Assembly (NCBI RefSeq): GCF_049316285.1
Contig: NZ_JBMOXA010000003.1
Span: 124,001-188,000 of the forward strand
DNA: 64,000 nt
Direction of reading: 5' to 3'
DNA from: Rhodoferax_B sp049316285
GTDB taxonomy: Bacteria > Pseudomonadota > Gammaproteobacteria > Burkholderiales > Burkholderiaceae_C
The notes beneath the pieces are model-generated. The model was not told the origin of the DNA. It worked only from the letters and a program-made list of their open reading frames with translations, and ran no database searches. A program made the position numbers and the translations under genes. Below, piece by piece: positions 24,592 to 33,488 of this stretch (the stretch's first letter is position 1; each line of letters starts with the position of its first letter).

Positions 24592-26088
24592 ATGCAAGCT
24601 GCTCTGCGGGGCGATTTTTCTCAAACCGAGGCAAACCACATCTTGATCATCCCTTCTTTGAGTGCCGAGTGGCTGTCGCTGCTGAGCTTGCTCTGGAGTC
24701 TCCAGATGCTTGTGCTGATTGTCTGGGTGGTGTTGCAACAGCGCGCGCCGGTGTCTACGCTCAGCTGGATTCTTTCCTTGCTGCTGATGCCGGTCTTCGG
24801 CTTTGTGGTGTATTACTACTTTGGCCCCCAGCGCCTGGAAAAACAACGCATGCGCCGCTTGCGCGGCCAGGCTTCTTCACAGGCCATGCAGGACATGGCG
24901 CGCCTGCGCGACGTCGAGCAGGAGGCGCCGCAGGAACTGCTGCAGTTGGTCACGCTGGGCGCGGCGACCTCGGGCATTCCGGTTTCGAGTGCCGACGACG
25001 TGTTGCTGCTCTCAGGCGGCGACCGCACCTATGACGCCATCTTCGAGGCCATTCGTGCGGCGCGCCATCACGTGCATCTGGAGTACTACATCTACGAGCC
25101 CGACAAGATCGGCACGGCCTTGCGTGACCTGCTGGTGGGCAAGGCGCAGGCGGGTGTGCAGGTGCGCCTGCTGGTCGATGCGCTGGGCTCCAAGCGCGTG
25201 GGCAAGAAATTCCTGGCGCCACTGGTTGCCGCGGGTGCGGATGTCGCGTTCTTTCATGAAAGCCGCATTGGCCGCCGCTGGCGCCCGGTGACCAATTTCC
25301 GCACCCACCGCAAAATTGTGGTCTGTGATGGCCGCGTGGGTTTTACCGGCGGCGTGAACATCACCGACGAAGAAGACCCGCGCACCCGCGACGATGCCTA
25401 CCACGACGTGCACCTGCGCATAGAAGGTTGCGCCGTGCGCTGGCTGCAAACGGTGTTTCTCGAAGATTGGTTCTACAGCACCGGGCAAAACGCCGAAGTG
25501 CTGGGCCAGGCGGTGGAGCAGTTGCTGCCACCGCTCAAGCCCGGCAACATCCCGGTGCAAATCGTCACCAGCGGCCCCGACTCCGAACACGAGGCGATTC
25601 ACCGCATGCACGTGGCGGCCATCAACATCGCCACCCAACGTGCTTGGCTGACCACGCCGTATTTTGTGCCCAGCGAGTCGGCGCTGATGGCGCTCACCAA
25701 TGCCGCCTTGCGCGGCGTGGATGTGCGCTTGATGGTGCCGCGTATGAGCGACAGCCGGCTCGTGACCGCCGCCGCACGCTCCTACTACGACAAATTGATA
25801 GAAGCCGGAGTGAAGATCTGGGAATACGAGGCCCGCATGCTGCATTCCAAGACGCTTTTGGTGGACGAACACTGCGCCATGCTGGGCACGGCCAATTTCG
25901 ACAACCGCAGCTTCAGGCTCAACTTTGAAGTCATGGCCGTGGTGTTCGGGCCCGCCCTTGCGAAACCGTTGGCCGCACAGTTTCACGAAGATTCAACCCA
26001 CGCCACTGAGGTGCAGCTCCATAGGCGCCTGCCATTTTGGCCGCGCCTGGGGGTGGCTTCCGCCAGGTTGTTGTCGCCCCTGTTGTAG
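24592..26088 (+). CDS. cls: Cardiolipin synthase
   Basis: A phospholipase D-superfamily membrane enzyme (498 residues from ATG 24592) that condenses phosphatidylglycerol into cardiolipin. Two N-terminal helices (LLSLLWSLQMLVLIVWVVL and LSWILSLLLMPVFGFVVYYY) are followed by two HKD motifs: HRKIVVCDGRVGFTGGVN and HSKTLLVDEHCAMLGTANFD. The C-terminal RSFRLNFEV is typical of ClsA. An in-frame TTG at 24643 is a possible later start. It follows the esterase gene by 44 bases and may share its transcript. Confidence 0.93.
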   Translation: MQAALRGDFSQTEANHILIIPSLSAEWLSLLSLLWSLQMLVLIVWVVLQQRAPVSTLSWILSLLLMPVFGFVVYYYFGPQRLEKQRMRRLRGQASSQAMQDMARLRDVEQEAPQELLQLVTLGAATSGIPVSSADDVLLLSGGDRTYDAIFEAIRAARHHVHLEYYIYEPDKIGTALRDLLVGKAQAGVQVRLLVDALGSKRVGKKFLAPLVAAGADVAFFHESRIGRRWRPVTNFRTHRKIVVCDGRVGFTGGVNITDEEDPRTRDDAYHDVHLRIEGCAVRWLQTVFLEDWFYSTGQNAEVLGQAVEQLLPPLKPGNIPVQIVTSGPDSEHEAIHRMHVAAINIATQRAWLTTPYFVPSESALMALTNAALRGVDVRLMVPRMSDSRLVTAAARSYYDKLIEAGVKIWEYEARMLHSKTLLVDEHCAMLGTANFDNRSFRLNFEVMAVVFGPALAKPLAAQFHEDSTHATEVQLHRRLPFWPRLGVASARLLSPLL

Positions 26089-26330
26089 CGTGTGAAACAC
26101 CCAGCATCGTGGCGCACTACCGTGCCCTGTGGTGACTGGGGAAACCACGCGTCTACATTCCGCCACTAAGGCTTGCAGCCGCCTCTGAAGTGTGGAAAAG
26201 TGGAAGCCTCAGACTTGTATGAGTGGCGTTGAATGTGCGGTGCGTGCTAGCGAATTTGTAGCCCCAACGATGTCGAGAGAGACGACGCACAGCGCCCGTC
26301 AGCAAGCCGGAGGGAAGGGAGATCGTCACC

Positions 26331-26636
26331 ATGATCGTCGTCCACGGCTCCATTGTTGCCAAACCCCAGCACGCCGCTGCGTTGCTGGCCTTGTGCAAGA
26401 CCCACGTTTACCGCGTGCGTACCGAACCCGGCTGCCTGGCCAACGAACTGCACCATGACACCGACAACCCGCTGCGCCTGGTGTTTGTGGAGCGCTGGAG
26501 CAGCAAAGAAGCCTTGATGGCGCACTTTGCCCAGCCGGCTTCGCGCGATTTCATCAAACGCATGGGGGCCTTGGTGGCCGAGTTGCCGGCGCTGAAGATG
26601 TATGCAGCCGAAGAGTTGACACTGAGCGTCTGCTGA
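26331..26636 (+). CDS. ABM-domain protein (putative quinol monooxygenase)
   Basis: A 101-residue single antibiotic-biosynthesis-monooxygenase (ABM) domain. MIVVHGSIVAKPQ opens the ferredoxin-like fold, EPGCLANELHHD and FVERWSSKEALMAHF are the two conserved segments. Homologues such as E. coli YgiN act on quinols; the substrate here is unknown. A purine-rich ribosome site (GGAGGGAAGGGAG) lies upstream. The 242 bases between cls and this gene hold nothing I recognise. Confidence 0.85.
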   Translation: MIVVHGSIVAKPQHAAALLALCKTHVYRVRTEPGCLANELHHDTDNPLRLVFVERWSSKEALMAHFAQPASRDFIKRMGALVAELPALKMYAAEELTLSVC

Positions 26637-26699
26637 AATCGTTCAGCCTTCGGCGCTGGCGCCTGCACACAAGTGCCAGGGGCCGTATGCTTTAGCCCT

Positions 26700-27584
26700 A
26701 TGGCAGCCACATTGCCCCACATCACCTCCCATACACCATTCACGGCCACACCTGAGGTCGCCGCGCCGCTTGAACTGATCACCTTCGCTCAACGCCATCC
26801 GCGCCTGCTGGTGCTCACCGGCGCGGGCTGCAGCACCGACTCCGGCATACCCGACTACCGCGACGCCAATGGTGATTGGAAGCGACCGTCGCCGGTAACC
26901 TACCAAGCCTTCATGGGGGAGCAGGCGGTGCGCCAACGTTACTGGGCGCGCAGCCTCATTGGTTGGCGCGTGATCGGCCAGGCTCAGCCCAGCGCCGCGC
27001 ACCTTGCGCTGGCCAGGCTGGAAGCGGCGGGCCGTGTGGAACTGCTGCTGACGCAAAACGTCGACGGCCTGCACAACGCCGCGGGCAGCCAACGCAGCAT
27101 AGATCTGCATGGCCGCATCGACAGCGTGCGCTGCATGGCCTGTGAAGCGCGGCTGCCACGCGCCGAATTGCAGCAGGAGCTGATGCGCCGCAACCCCCAT
27201 TGGGCGGCTCTCAGCGCACGCGCCGCACCCGATGGTGATGCCGATCTGGAAGGGCAGGACTTCAGCGACTTCGACATTCCCCCTTGTCCCGTGTGTGGCA
27301 CAGGCTTGTTAAAGCCGGACGTGGTGTTCTTCGGCGAAAGTGTGCCGCGCGAACGTGTGGCACAAGCCATGGCAGCACTTGATCGCGCCGACGCGGTGCT
27401 GGTGGTCGGCTCGTCGCTGATGGTTTATTCGGGCTTTCGTTTTGTGCTGGCCGCGCATGAAGCGGGCAAGCCCATCGCCGCCGTGAACCTTGGGCGCACA
27501 CGGGCCGATGCGCTGCTGTCGCTGAAGGTGGCGCAGCCTATCGGCGCCACCTTGAATGCCTTGCTTGCGGCGCTGGAGGATTGA
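26700..27584 (+). CDS. NAD-dependent protein deacylase (sirtuin, Sir2 family)
   Basis: A 294-residue class sirtuin that removes acyl groups from lysines using NAD. It has GAGCSTDSGIPDYRD for NAD binding, the catalytic region QNVDGLHNAAGSQRSIDLHG (His in LHG), four zinc cysteines (CMAC and CPVC) and the late VGSSLMVYSGF. An unusually long insert lies between the two zinc pairs (about 45 residues). ATG 26700 is chosen over the upstream frame start. Convergent with the amidohydrolase gene. Confidence 0.92.
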   Translation: MAATLPHITSHTPFTATPEVAAPLELITFAQRHPRLLVLTGAGCSTDSGIPDYRDANGDWKRPSPVTYQAFMGEQAVRQRYWARSLIGWRVIGQAQPSAAHLALARLEAAGRVELLLTQNVDGLHNAAGSQRSIDLHGRIDSVRCMACEARLPRAELQQELMRRNPHWAALSARAAPDGDADLEGQDFSDFDIPPCPVCGTGLLKPDVVFFGESVPRERVAQAMAALDRADAVLVVGSSLMVYSGFRFVLAAHEAGKPIAAVNLGRTRADALLSLKVAQPIGATLNALLAALED

Positions 27585-27633
27585 CCAGGCCGCAAAAGAC
27601 GAAGCTCTTGCAGTGATTAAAGGCGATATCGTG

Positions 27634-27653
27634 GCGCGCTGATCTCAGCGCGC
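27634..27653. terminator. Hairpin between convergent sirtuin and amidohydrolase genes
   Basis: A 9-bp perfect inverted repeat (GCGCGCTGA / TCAGCGCGC) with two central bases overlaps the last codons of the minus-strand amidohydrolase gene. No T tract follows on either strand, so termination is only plausible. Confidence 0.35.
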
Positions 27654-28460
27654 AAACCCATAAATTTCCGCCGGATTGCTGAGCAGAATCTTCTCGCGCA
27701 CCTCGGCGGATGCCGCCCAGTTTTGCAGCAAGCCCAGCAGCGCCGTATCTGATGGCAGCGGCTGGCGATTCGGGTGCGGCCAGTTGCTGGCCCAGAGGCA
27801 GCGCTCGGGGAAGCGCTGCGCCAGCGTGCGGGCGAGCAGCGAAACATCGGCGTAATCAGGGGCGCCGGTCTTGGAGGTTTCGTATGGCGCCGACAGTTTG
27901 ACCCAACAGTTGCCAGCCTCCAGCAGTTGCAGCAGTGCCTGGAAGCCTGGGTGCTCCATGCCCACGGGCTCGAGGAATTTGCCTGTGTGGTCTATCACCA
28001 GACGGCACGGCAGGCGCTGCAACACGGCCAGATGTTCGGGGAGTGTGCGGCCATCGAGTTGCAGGTTGATGTGCCAGCCCAGTGGCGCGATGCGTGCGGC
28101 AGTGGCCTCCAGCGTGTCCCAGCCCAACTGGCCGGGCGCCAGCAGCATGTAGCGGATGCCGCGCACGCCGCGTTGCTGCAAGGCTTTTAATTGCTCTTCG
28201 GTTTGTTGCTCGGGCGTGAGCACCACCACGCCGCGTGCGTGTTCGCCGAATTGCTCCAAAGCCCTCAACAACACGTCGTGGTCGTTGCCGTAGCCGGTGG
28301 GCTGCACCACCACGGCGCGTTGCAGGCCCAATGCTTGTTGCACGCGCCGGTAGGCACTCACCGGGGCGTGGGGCGGTTGAAAGCTGGCGCTGGCGGCCAG
28401 CGGGTGGCCATCTTCGAAGATGTGGATATGGCAGTCGCAGGCCAGGGGCGGTGTGGTCAT
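27645..28460 (-). CDS. Amidohydrolase family protein, 2-pyrone-4,6-dicarboxylate hydrolase-like
   Basis: A 271-residue TIM-barrel metal-dependent hydrolase. CDCHIHIFE gives the first metal ligands, LVIDHTGKFLEP the second, KLSAPYETSK the third and WASNWPHPN the last; this pattern is that of the PDC hydrolase/amidohydrolase-2 group, which opens lactones or decarboxylates. The true substrate is unknown. ATG 28460 overlaps the stop of the dehydrogenase gene as ATGA, so the pair is translationally coupled and probably acts in one short pathway. Confidence 0.82.
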   Translation of the reverse strand: MTTPPLACDCHIHIFEDGHPLAASASFQPPHAPVSAYRRVQQALGLQRAVVVQPTGYGNDHDVLLRALEQFGEHARGVVVLTPEQQTEEQLKALQQRGVRGIRYMLLAPGQLGWDTLEATAARIAPLGWHINLQLDGRTLPEHLAVLQRLPCRLVIDHTGKFLEPVGMEHPGFQALLQLLEAGNCWVKLSAPYETSKTGAPDYADVSLLARTLAQRFPERCLWASNWPHPNRQPLPSDTALLGLLQNWAASAEVREKILLSNPAEIYGFAR

Positions 28461-29473
28461 GATGGCAAGCCTTTGCGCCATGCGGCCAGGCGTTTGGCAT
28501 CTGCGGCGTTCACGGCGCCTAAGGGCATTTCGCCGCGCAGCAGGGCTTGAACCTGGGTCGCGGTTTCTATGGCCTGGTGTTCTATGGCCGGGGGCGTGAG
28601 GCCGCCAATGTGCGGCGTGGCGACGACCAGCGGGTGGCGCGCCAGCGCGGGCGAGGGCATCTGGTCGGGGGCGCGGCCTACGTCTAGGGCGCAGCCGCTC
28701 AGTTGGCCGCTGTCGAGCGCGGCCAGCAGCGCAGTCTCATCCACCAGGTTGCCACGCGAGGCGTTGATGAAGGTGGCGCCCTGGCGCATCTGGGCGAAGG
28801 CTTGTGTATTCATCAGGTTTTCGGTGTCGCTATTGGCCGGAGCCAGGCAGACCACGTGGTCGGCCTGCTGCAGCAGTTGGGGCAAGCTGCAGGCGGTGAT
28901 GCCGGGCTCGGCTGAGAGATCGGCATAGGGGTCGGTCACCAAGACCTGCATGCCAAATGCATGTGCCAGCTTGGCGCTGTAGCGGCTGATCTGGCCATAA
29001 CCTATGAGCCCAAGCGTGGCGCCGCGCAGCTCGCGGCCCATGCGTGGCACGGGAGTCAGGCCCGCGTGATACTCGCCGCTGGCGCCGCCGATGTTGCGGC
29101 ACAGGTCGATCAAGGCGCCAAAGATCCACTCCGACACCGACGCCATAAAACCCGCGCTGGCCTGGGTGATCAGCACACCGTGGGCGCTCGCAGCCGGCAC
29201 GTTGATGGTGCGGATGTCGACCGCGCAGCGCAACATGGCCAGCAGCTTAGGCAGGGCGGCAAACAGCGCGGCATCGGCTGCGGTTTGGCGGTAGGCAATG
29301 ATGAACTCGCAGTCGCACGCGAGCTGCACCAGTTCCTCGGCCGAGAGGTCGCGCTCATAAGGGTTGAAGCGCACCTCCGCCACATTGCGCAGGGCTTGGG
29401 TGGCTTTGGCGCCAAAGTATTGGTCTAGCCGGTTGGCCGGGTGGGTCACGAAAACGCTGGCAGCGGTGGTCAT
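28457..29473 (-). CDS. D-2-hydroxyacid dehydrogenase family protein
   Basis: A 338-residue NAD(P)-dependent dehydrogenase. The Rossmann motif is in LGLIGYGQISRYSAKLA, catalytic Arg lies in INASRGNLVDE and the catalytic His in VATPHIGGLTPP. The family reduces 2-keto acids or oxidises 2-hydroxyacids. ATG 29473 (MTTAASVFVTHP) is preferred; an in-frame GTG at 29512 lies inside the upstream terminator hairpin. It is the first gene of a two-gene unit with the PDC hydrolase-like enzyme, suggesting catabolism of a carboxylic acid or its lactone. Confidence 0.85.
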   Translation of the reverse strand: MTTAASVFVTHPANRLDQYFGAKATQALRNVAEVRFNPYERDLSAEELVQLACDCEFIIAYRQTAADAALFAALPKLLAMLRCAVDIRTINVPAASAHGVLITQASAGFMASVSEWIFGALIDLCRNIGGASGEYHAGLTPVPRMGRELRGATLGLIGYGQISRYSAKLAHAFGMQVLVTDPYADLSAEPGITACSLPQLLQQADHVVCLAPANSDTENLMNTQAFAQMRQGATFINASRGNLVDETALLAALDSGQLSGCALDVGRAPDQMPSPALARHPLVVATPHIGGLTPPAIEHQAIETATQVQALLRGEMPLGAVNAADAKRLAAWRKGLPS

Positions 29474-29493
29474 CGATCGTTTTACAGAATATT

Positions 29494-29540
29494 GAAAAAG
29501 ATAGCGGCTCACGCCGATGAAAAGTGCGTGAGCCGGCTAT
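29494..29540 (-). terminator. Intrinsic terminator after the multidomain hydrolase gene
   Basis: A perfect 10-bp stem (CGGCTCACGC / GCGTGAGCCG) extended by ATAG/CTAT with one unpaired base lies 46 bases after the hydrolase stop. On the minus strand it is followed by CTTTTTC, a fair U tract. It insulates the hydroxyacid dehydrogenase unit from the gene above. Confidence 0.75.
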
Positions 29541-29585
29541 TCTTCTTGAAAATTTAACGATACCACGGCTGGCCGCCGGCGCGGT

Positions 29586-32543
29586 CTAGTAGCCGCGCAA
29601 GTCGTCGATCGGCATGCTCAGCGGCCCGCCAGTGATGCGCTCCAGGGTGCGGGTCAGCACCGTGATGTCGTTGTCGAAACTGCCGTGGGCGGCGGGTTGC
29701 TGTACCGGCTTTTGGTCGGCACCGATGGCCGTGGTGATGGCGCTGCTGGTGACCTGGGTGGTGCGTTCTGCCAGTTGCACATTGGCCGCTGCGGCGCGCC
29801 AGGTGGCCAAGGTTTCGTTGGTGTCGGACGAGCCATCCCAGCCCGCATCGTTGGGCTCAAAAACGCGTGCCAGGCCGAGGATGGGGGTGTGCAGATCGGT
29901 CTCCAGAGCATTGGCCACCAGATAAAGGAGCGACTTGCGGTAGACCGAGGCCACGGTGTCGTCGCGTTCCACAGTGTCCGCCAGCACATCGAGGTGTAGA
30001 CGTTTCATCACCTCTTCGTTGCTGGCGTAGTGAGTGTTGGCAAAGGCCACGCTACAGGCCGGGGCGTAGAGGTGGGTGGACACGACACGCGCGTTCAGCC
30101 CGCCGTCTTGCCCGGCCGTCGCGCGTTTCTGCAGCGCCCCGAGCAGATGGCCGAGTGCAATCGCTCCGGCCGAATGCCCGATCAAGTGCAATTCAAACTT
30201 GTTGCCCCAGGTGCCTGCCAAGGCCTGCAAGGCGTCGAGCAGCAGATCGCCGCCACGGCGCGGCGCATAGGCCAGGCAGGCGTTTTCTTTCATTTCGCTC
30301 CAGATGGGGCGCGCCAGAGGCCGGCCTATGGACTTCTCGACCAGCAGGTCGGTCTTTTCAGTGAACCATTCGCCAGCGCCTGCTGCGGCAGCGGGCTGGC
30401 GCCGGAACGCATCCGCAAGAATGCCGCCAAGAGATTCGAGCACGCCGGTTTTCCACACCAGGAACAGCGGATAACAACCGTTGCCGATAAAGAACCGCCC
30501 CATGGCGCTGACGCGTTTGATGGCCGCCTCTTCGCTGTTGAGCCCGCCGTGTACATACAGCACCAGGCGTTTGGTGGCACTTTTCTGGCTGCGGAACCAG
30601 GCATCGGGCAGGGCGTAGACCTGCTTTTGCAGCTTGCGCGGCTGCTCGTCTTCGGTGAGGTAGCGGCTCACGCGGCCATCGTTGCCCAGCACCACACTGT
30701 GCTGGTAGGCCAGGCCCTGGTCCCACCACTTGCTGCGGTCAGAGCCAATGCCCGCGGACCCGCCATCTGGCCCCTGCACCACGGCCAGCCGGCCAGCCAC
30801 CACACCGGGAACCCCCATGGCGACCACCCAGGCGTCCATGCCGTTGGCCAGCCAGTCCAGGTAGCTCAAGACCGCAAAACCGCCCTGGCCCCAGTCGGGG
30901 CCCCAAGAGTTCTGCACGATGAAGCCACGCGTGTTGAAGCCGACGATGGCAAACGCGTGGCCGCCGCTTTGCGAGGGGCGGCCGTCGAAAATGATTTCAG
31001 GCAGCGTGGCGTGGCTTACCGTGGCGGTGCTGGTCTTTTTGCCCTTGGTGGTTTTGGCCGCCTTGGCCGTGATCGGCTTGCTGGCCACATTGCCCCAGCC
31101 GTCGTGTGTGAAGGCCGATACATAAATCGCCGCATGCTGGGCGATGGCGGCCTGCAGGTCGGTGATCGATTTGGTGTCTATGCGGTAATACACGCCCAGG
31201 GTGTTTTGCGCGGCACGTTCGGCAAAGCCGTATTTGGCGGCCTGTGTGTTGTCTGGGGTGTAGGGCCAGTCGGTCTCCAGGCACACGCCGTTATTGAACC
31301 AGCCCTTGATGGCGCCACGGCAACTGGACCCGTCGTAGTTTTCGCCGTCGTATTCGTCGTGGCGGCGCGCCAGGGTGTAGAGCATGCGCGGGCTGACCGA
31401 TTCCATCTTCGCCGGGTTTTGTGCGCGCACCCAGCGCATGTAGTTGATCACGCAGGCCAGGCCAAAACCGGTGCAGGCGCCTTCGCTGCCCTGGTCTAGC
31501 ACCAATCCTGCAGCACTGTAAGCGGGCAAAAACCTGCCGACATGGATTTGCGGCGGATGCTCTTCAGGCAGCGAAAAAGCCGCGGGTTGGAAGGCCCGGT
31601 CACGCAGGTCGGCGGCATCTTTGCGGGTGCGCATGGCGCGCACCGGGGCGGCCGTGGCCTTGGTGGCCTTGGGCGCTTTTCGGGGCTTGGCCGCACCGGC
31701 CTTGCCGGCTGCCGTGATGGTGGGGGCCACCGGGCCCCAGATGTCCTCGGCGCGCTCAAACACGTCCGAGAAACTCACCAGGCCATGCGAACCACCGTTC
31801 ACTAAACGGCGTGCTGCACGCAGGTCACCTGCGGCCAGTGCGGCGCGGAACTTGGTCGCCTTGTCGGCCAGAAACTGTGCCAGCAGCACGGCTGCGACTT
31901 CTGGGGCGTTGGCGCGGTCCGGGTCGTTTTCCAGCGGGTAGTCGATGCGCTGGCCGTAGGTGCGGTAGTTGGAGCGCCCGGTCAGTTGCACAAAGCCGCG
32001 CCCGCGAAAACGCGCACCGTCACCCGCAGCCTTGTTGCCTATGTCGCCCCGGTGGTCATACAGACTGAACGCCGGGCCTTGCGGTGGTGTGTTGAAGCGC
32101 GACTGGAATTCCGAGATGGGCACAAAACCTTCTGTCTCGGCACGTATGGTGCCCAAGGCGCCCAGCACCATGGCCTGGTCGGCTATGCCTGCCGAGCCGA
32201 GGGCGGCCATCACATAGGGCAGGTAGCGCGCGATGTTGGCCGACTTGGTGGCCGGGAACAGTTGGCTTACGTTGCCCACGTTCAACGGCGGGGTGAATGC
32301 CATGGGCGCCGGCGCTGTGAGCCCCAGCAGGTTTTGCCCATAAGGTCCGACGATGCCATCGGCAATGATGCCCACGCCGCCTTGCCAGCGGCGTATGGCG
32401 GCGTCAAAGGCTTCGTCCACCGGGCCGCTGGTTTTCTTCAAGGCGGGGAACAAGGCCGCATCCGCACCTAGTGCATCGGCCAGGGCTTTGCGCAGTTTTT
32501 CGACATCGGGACCGCTGTCGCCCATGAAAATGAGATGCTTCAT
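29586..32543 (-). CDS. Multidomain hydrolase: peptidoglycan-binding, GH19-like, papain-like and lipase-like domains
   Basis: A 985-residue protein with four recognisable parts. Residues 1-75 look like a peptidoglycan-binding domain (GPDVEKLRKAL, then DGIVGPYGQNLLG). Residues 95-270 resemble GH19 chitinase/lysozymes: IRAETEGF (Glu136/Glu138) and FRGRGFVQLTGRSNY. After a Lys/Ala linker (280-310), residues 335-580 form a C1 papain-like peptidase with Gln351, Cys357, His529 and Asn545 (VQNSWGPDWGQGGF). Residues 655-900 are an alpha/beta hydrolase with LYVHGG and GHSAG (Ser791). There is no signal peptide. Such a mix could attack wall, protein and lipid, suggesting a secreted effector or lytic enzyme; this is inference. 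Ribosome site GGAGGGG precedes ATG 32543. No secretion genes are nearby. Confidence 0.75.
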   Translation of the reverse strand: MKHLIFMGDSGPDVEKLRKALADALGADAALFPALKKTSGPVDEAFDAAIRRWQGGVGIIADGIVGPYGQNLLGLTAPAPMAFTPPLNVGNVSQLFPATKSANIARYLPYVMAALGSAGIADQAMVLGALGTIRAETEGFVPISEFQSRFNTPPQGPAFSLYDHRGDIGNKAAGDGARFRGRGFVQLTGRSNYRTYGQRIDYPLENDPDRANAPEVAAVLLAQFLADKATKFRAALAAGDLRAARRLVNGGSHGLVSFSDVFERAEDIWGPVAPTITAAGKAGAAKPRKAPKATKATAAPVRAMRTRKDAADLRDRAFQPAAFSLPEEHPPQIHVGRFLPAYSAAGLVLDQGSEGACTGFGLACVINYMRWVRAQNPAKMESVSPRMLYTLARRHDEYDGENYDGSSCRGAIKGWFNNGVCLETDWPYTPDNTQAAKYGFAERAAQNTLGVYYRIDTKSITDLQAAIAQHAAIYVSAFTHDGWGNVASKPITAKAAKTTKGKKTSTATVSHATLPEIIFDGRPSQSGGHAFAIVGFNTRGFIVQNSWGPDWGQGGFAVLSYLDWLANGMDAWVVAMGVPGVVAGRLAVVQGPDGGSAGIGSDRSKWWDQGLAYQHSVVLGNDGRVSRYLTEDEQPRKLQKQVYALPDAWFRSQKSATKRLVLYVHGGLNSEEAAIKRVSAMGRFFIGNGCYPLFLVWKTGVLESLGGILADAFRRQPAAAAGAGEWFTEKTDLLVEKSIGRPLARPIWSEMKENACLAYAPRRGGDLLLDALQALAGTWGNKFELHLIGHSAGAIALGHLLGALQKRATAGQDGGLNARVVSTHLYAPACSVAFANTHYASNEEVMKRLHLDVLADTVERDDTVASVYRKSLLYLVANALETDLHTPILGLARVFEPNDAGWDGSSDTNETLATWRAAAANVQLAERTTQVTSSAITTAIGADQKPVQQPAAHGSFDNDITVLTRTLERITGGPLSMPIDDLRGY

Positions 32544-32698
32544 CTTCCCCTCCGTGAACGCTTTTGCGTCGCTGTTTCGGCGTCTGGAGAGGCGATGCGC
32601 AGGACGCCGGCTGCGCGCAGGGCAGCATAGCCCTGAAGCGCCTCACCCGCAATGCGTATTGACAGGTGAGACCGGCGACGGTGTCCCGTGTTTACGGG

Positions 32699-33409
32699 TC
32701 AGGCTGTGGGGGCTGGCGGAATGGTCAAGCCCTTGGCCACGGCTGGCCGCGCCACAAACGCTTCAAGCACACGCTTCACTTGGGGGAAGTTTTCAAAGCC
32801 CACCAGTTCGGCCGCGCCGTAAAAGCCCACCAGGTTGCGCACCCACGGGAAGATGGCGATGTCGGCAATGGAGTAGTCGTCGCCCAACATCCACTGGCGG
32901 CCGGTGAGGTGTTTTTCCAGCACGCCCAGCAGGCGCGTGGACTCGGCCACGTAGCGGTCGCGTGGGCGTTTGTCTTCAAAGTCCTTGCCGGCAAACTTGT
33001 GGAAGAAACCCAATTGGCCAAACATCGGGCCAATGCCACCCATCTGGAACATCACCCACTGCAGCGCCTCGTAGCGGCCTGCGGCATCGGCCGGAATGAA
33101 GCGGCCGGCCTTCTCGGCCAGGTAGACCAGGATGGCGCCCGATTCAAACAGCGGCAGCGGCTTGCCGCCCGGGCCATGGGGGTCGAGTATGGCGGGAATC
33201 TTGTTGTTCACGCTCAGCGACAGGAACTCCGGCGAGAACTGGTCTTGCGTGTCGAACGCCACGCGGTGTACCTCGTAGGGCTGGCCCAGTTCTTCCAGCA
33301 AGATGGAGACCTTCACGCCGTTGGGTGTGGGCAGTGAGTAGAGCTGCAGGATGTCAGGATTTTTGGCTGGCCATTTTTTGGTGATGGCAAAAGCGGAGAG
33401 ATCGGTCAT
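32699..33409 (-). CDS. Glutathione S-transferase, YghU/YfcG-like
   Basis: A 236-residue cytosolic GST. The thioredoxin-fold part has LYSLPTPNGVKVSILLEELG and the glutathione-contacting VNNKIPAILDP and LFESGAILVYLAEK; the helical domain has VMFQMGGIGPMFGQLGFF and DDYSIADIAIFPW. The TPNG start of the active site and the MGGxGPMxGQ segment are typical of Nu-class disulfide-bond oxidoreductases (YfcG/YghU). ATG 33409 is used; a TTG lies 15 bases upstream. Confidence 0.9.
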   Translation of the reverse strand: MTDLSAFAITKKWPAKNPDILQLYSLPTPNGVKVSILLEELGQPYEVHRVAFDTQDQFSPEFLSLSVNNKIPAILDPHGPGGKPLPLFESGAILVYLAEKAGRFIPADAAGRYEALQWVMFQMGGIGPMFGQLGFFHKFAGKDFEDKRPRDRYVAESTRLLGVLEKHLTGRQWMLGDDYSIADIAIFPWVRNLVGFYGAAELVGFENFPQVKRVLEAFVARPAVAKGLTIPPAPTA

Positions 33410-33488
33410 GGTGGTGTTGTTCAAAAAGTGATGACGAACCGGGACGCACCTTAACGCAGGTGCTGGGGCTGGCTCGTATCCTGCTGTA

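Noticed and set aside
26089..26330. Gap between cls and the ABM gene, searched for a small RNA or gene
   Set aside because: No open frame with a ribosome site, no strong hairpin with a T tract and no recognisable RNA motif.
30030..31499. Plus-strand frame of 489 codons opposite the multidomain hydrolase
   Set aside because: The minus strand carries catalytic motifs throughout; the plus frame has none.
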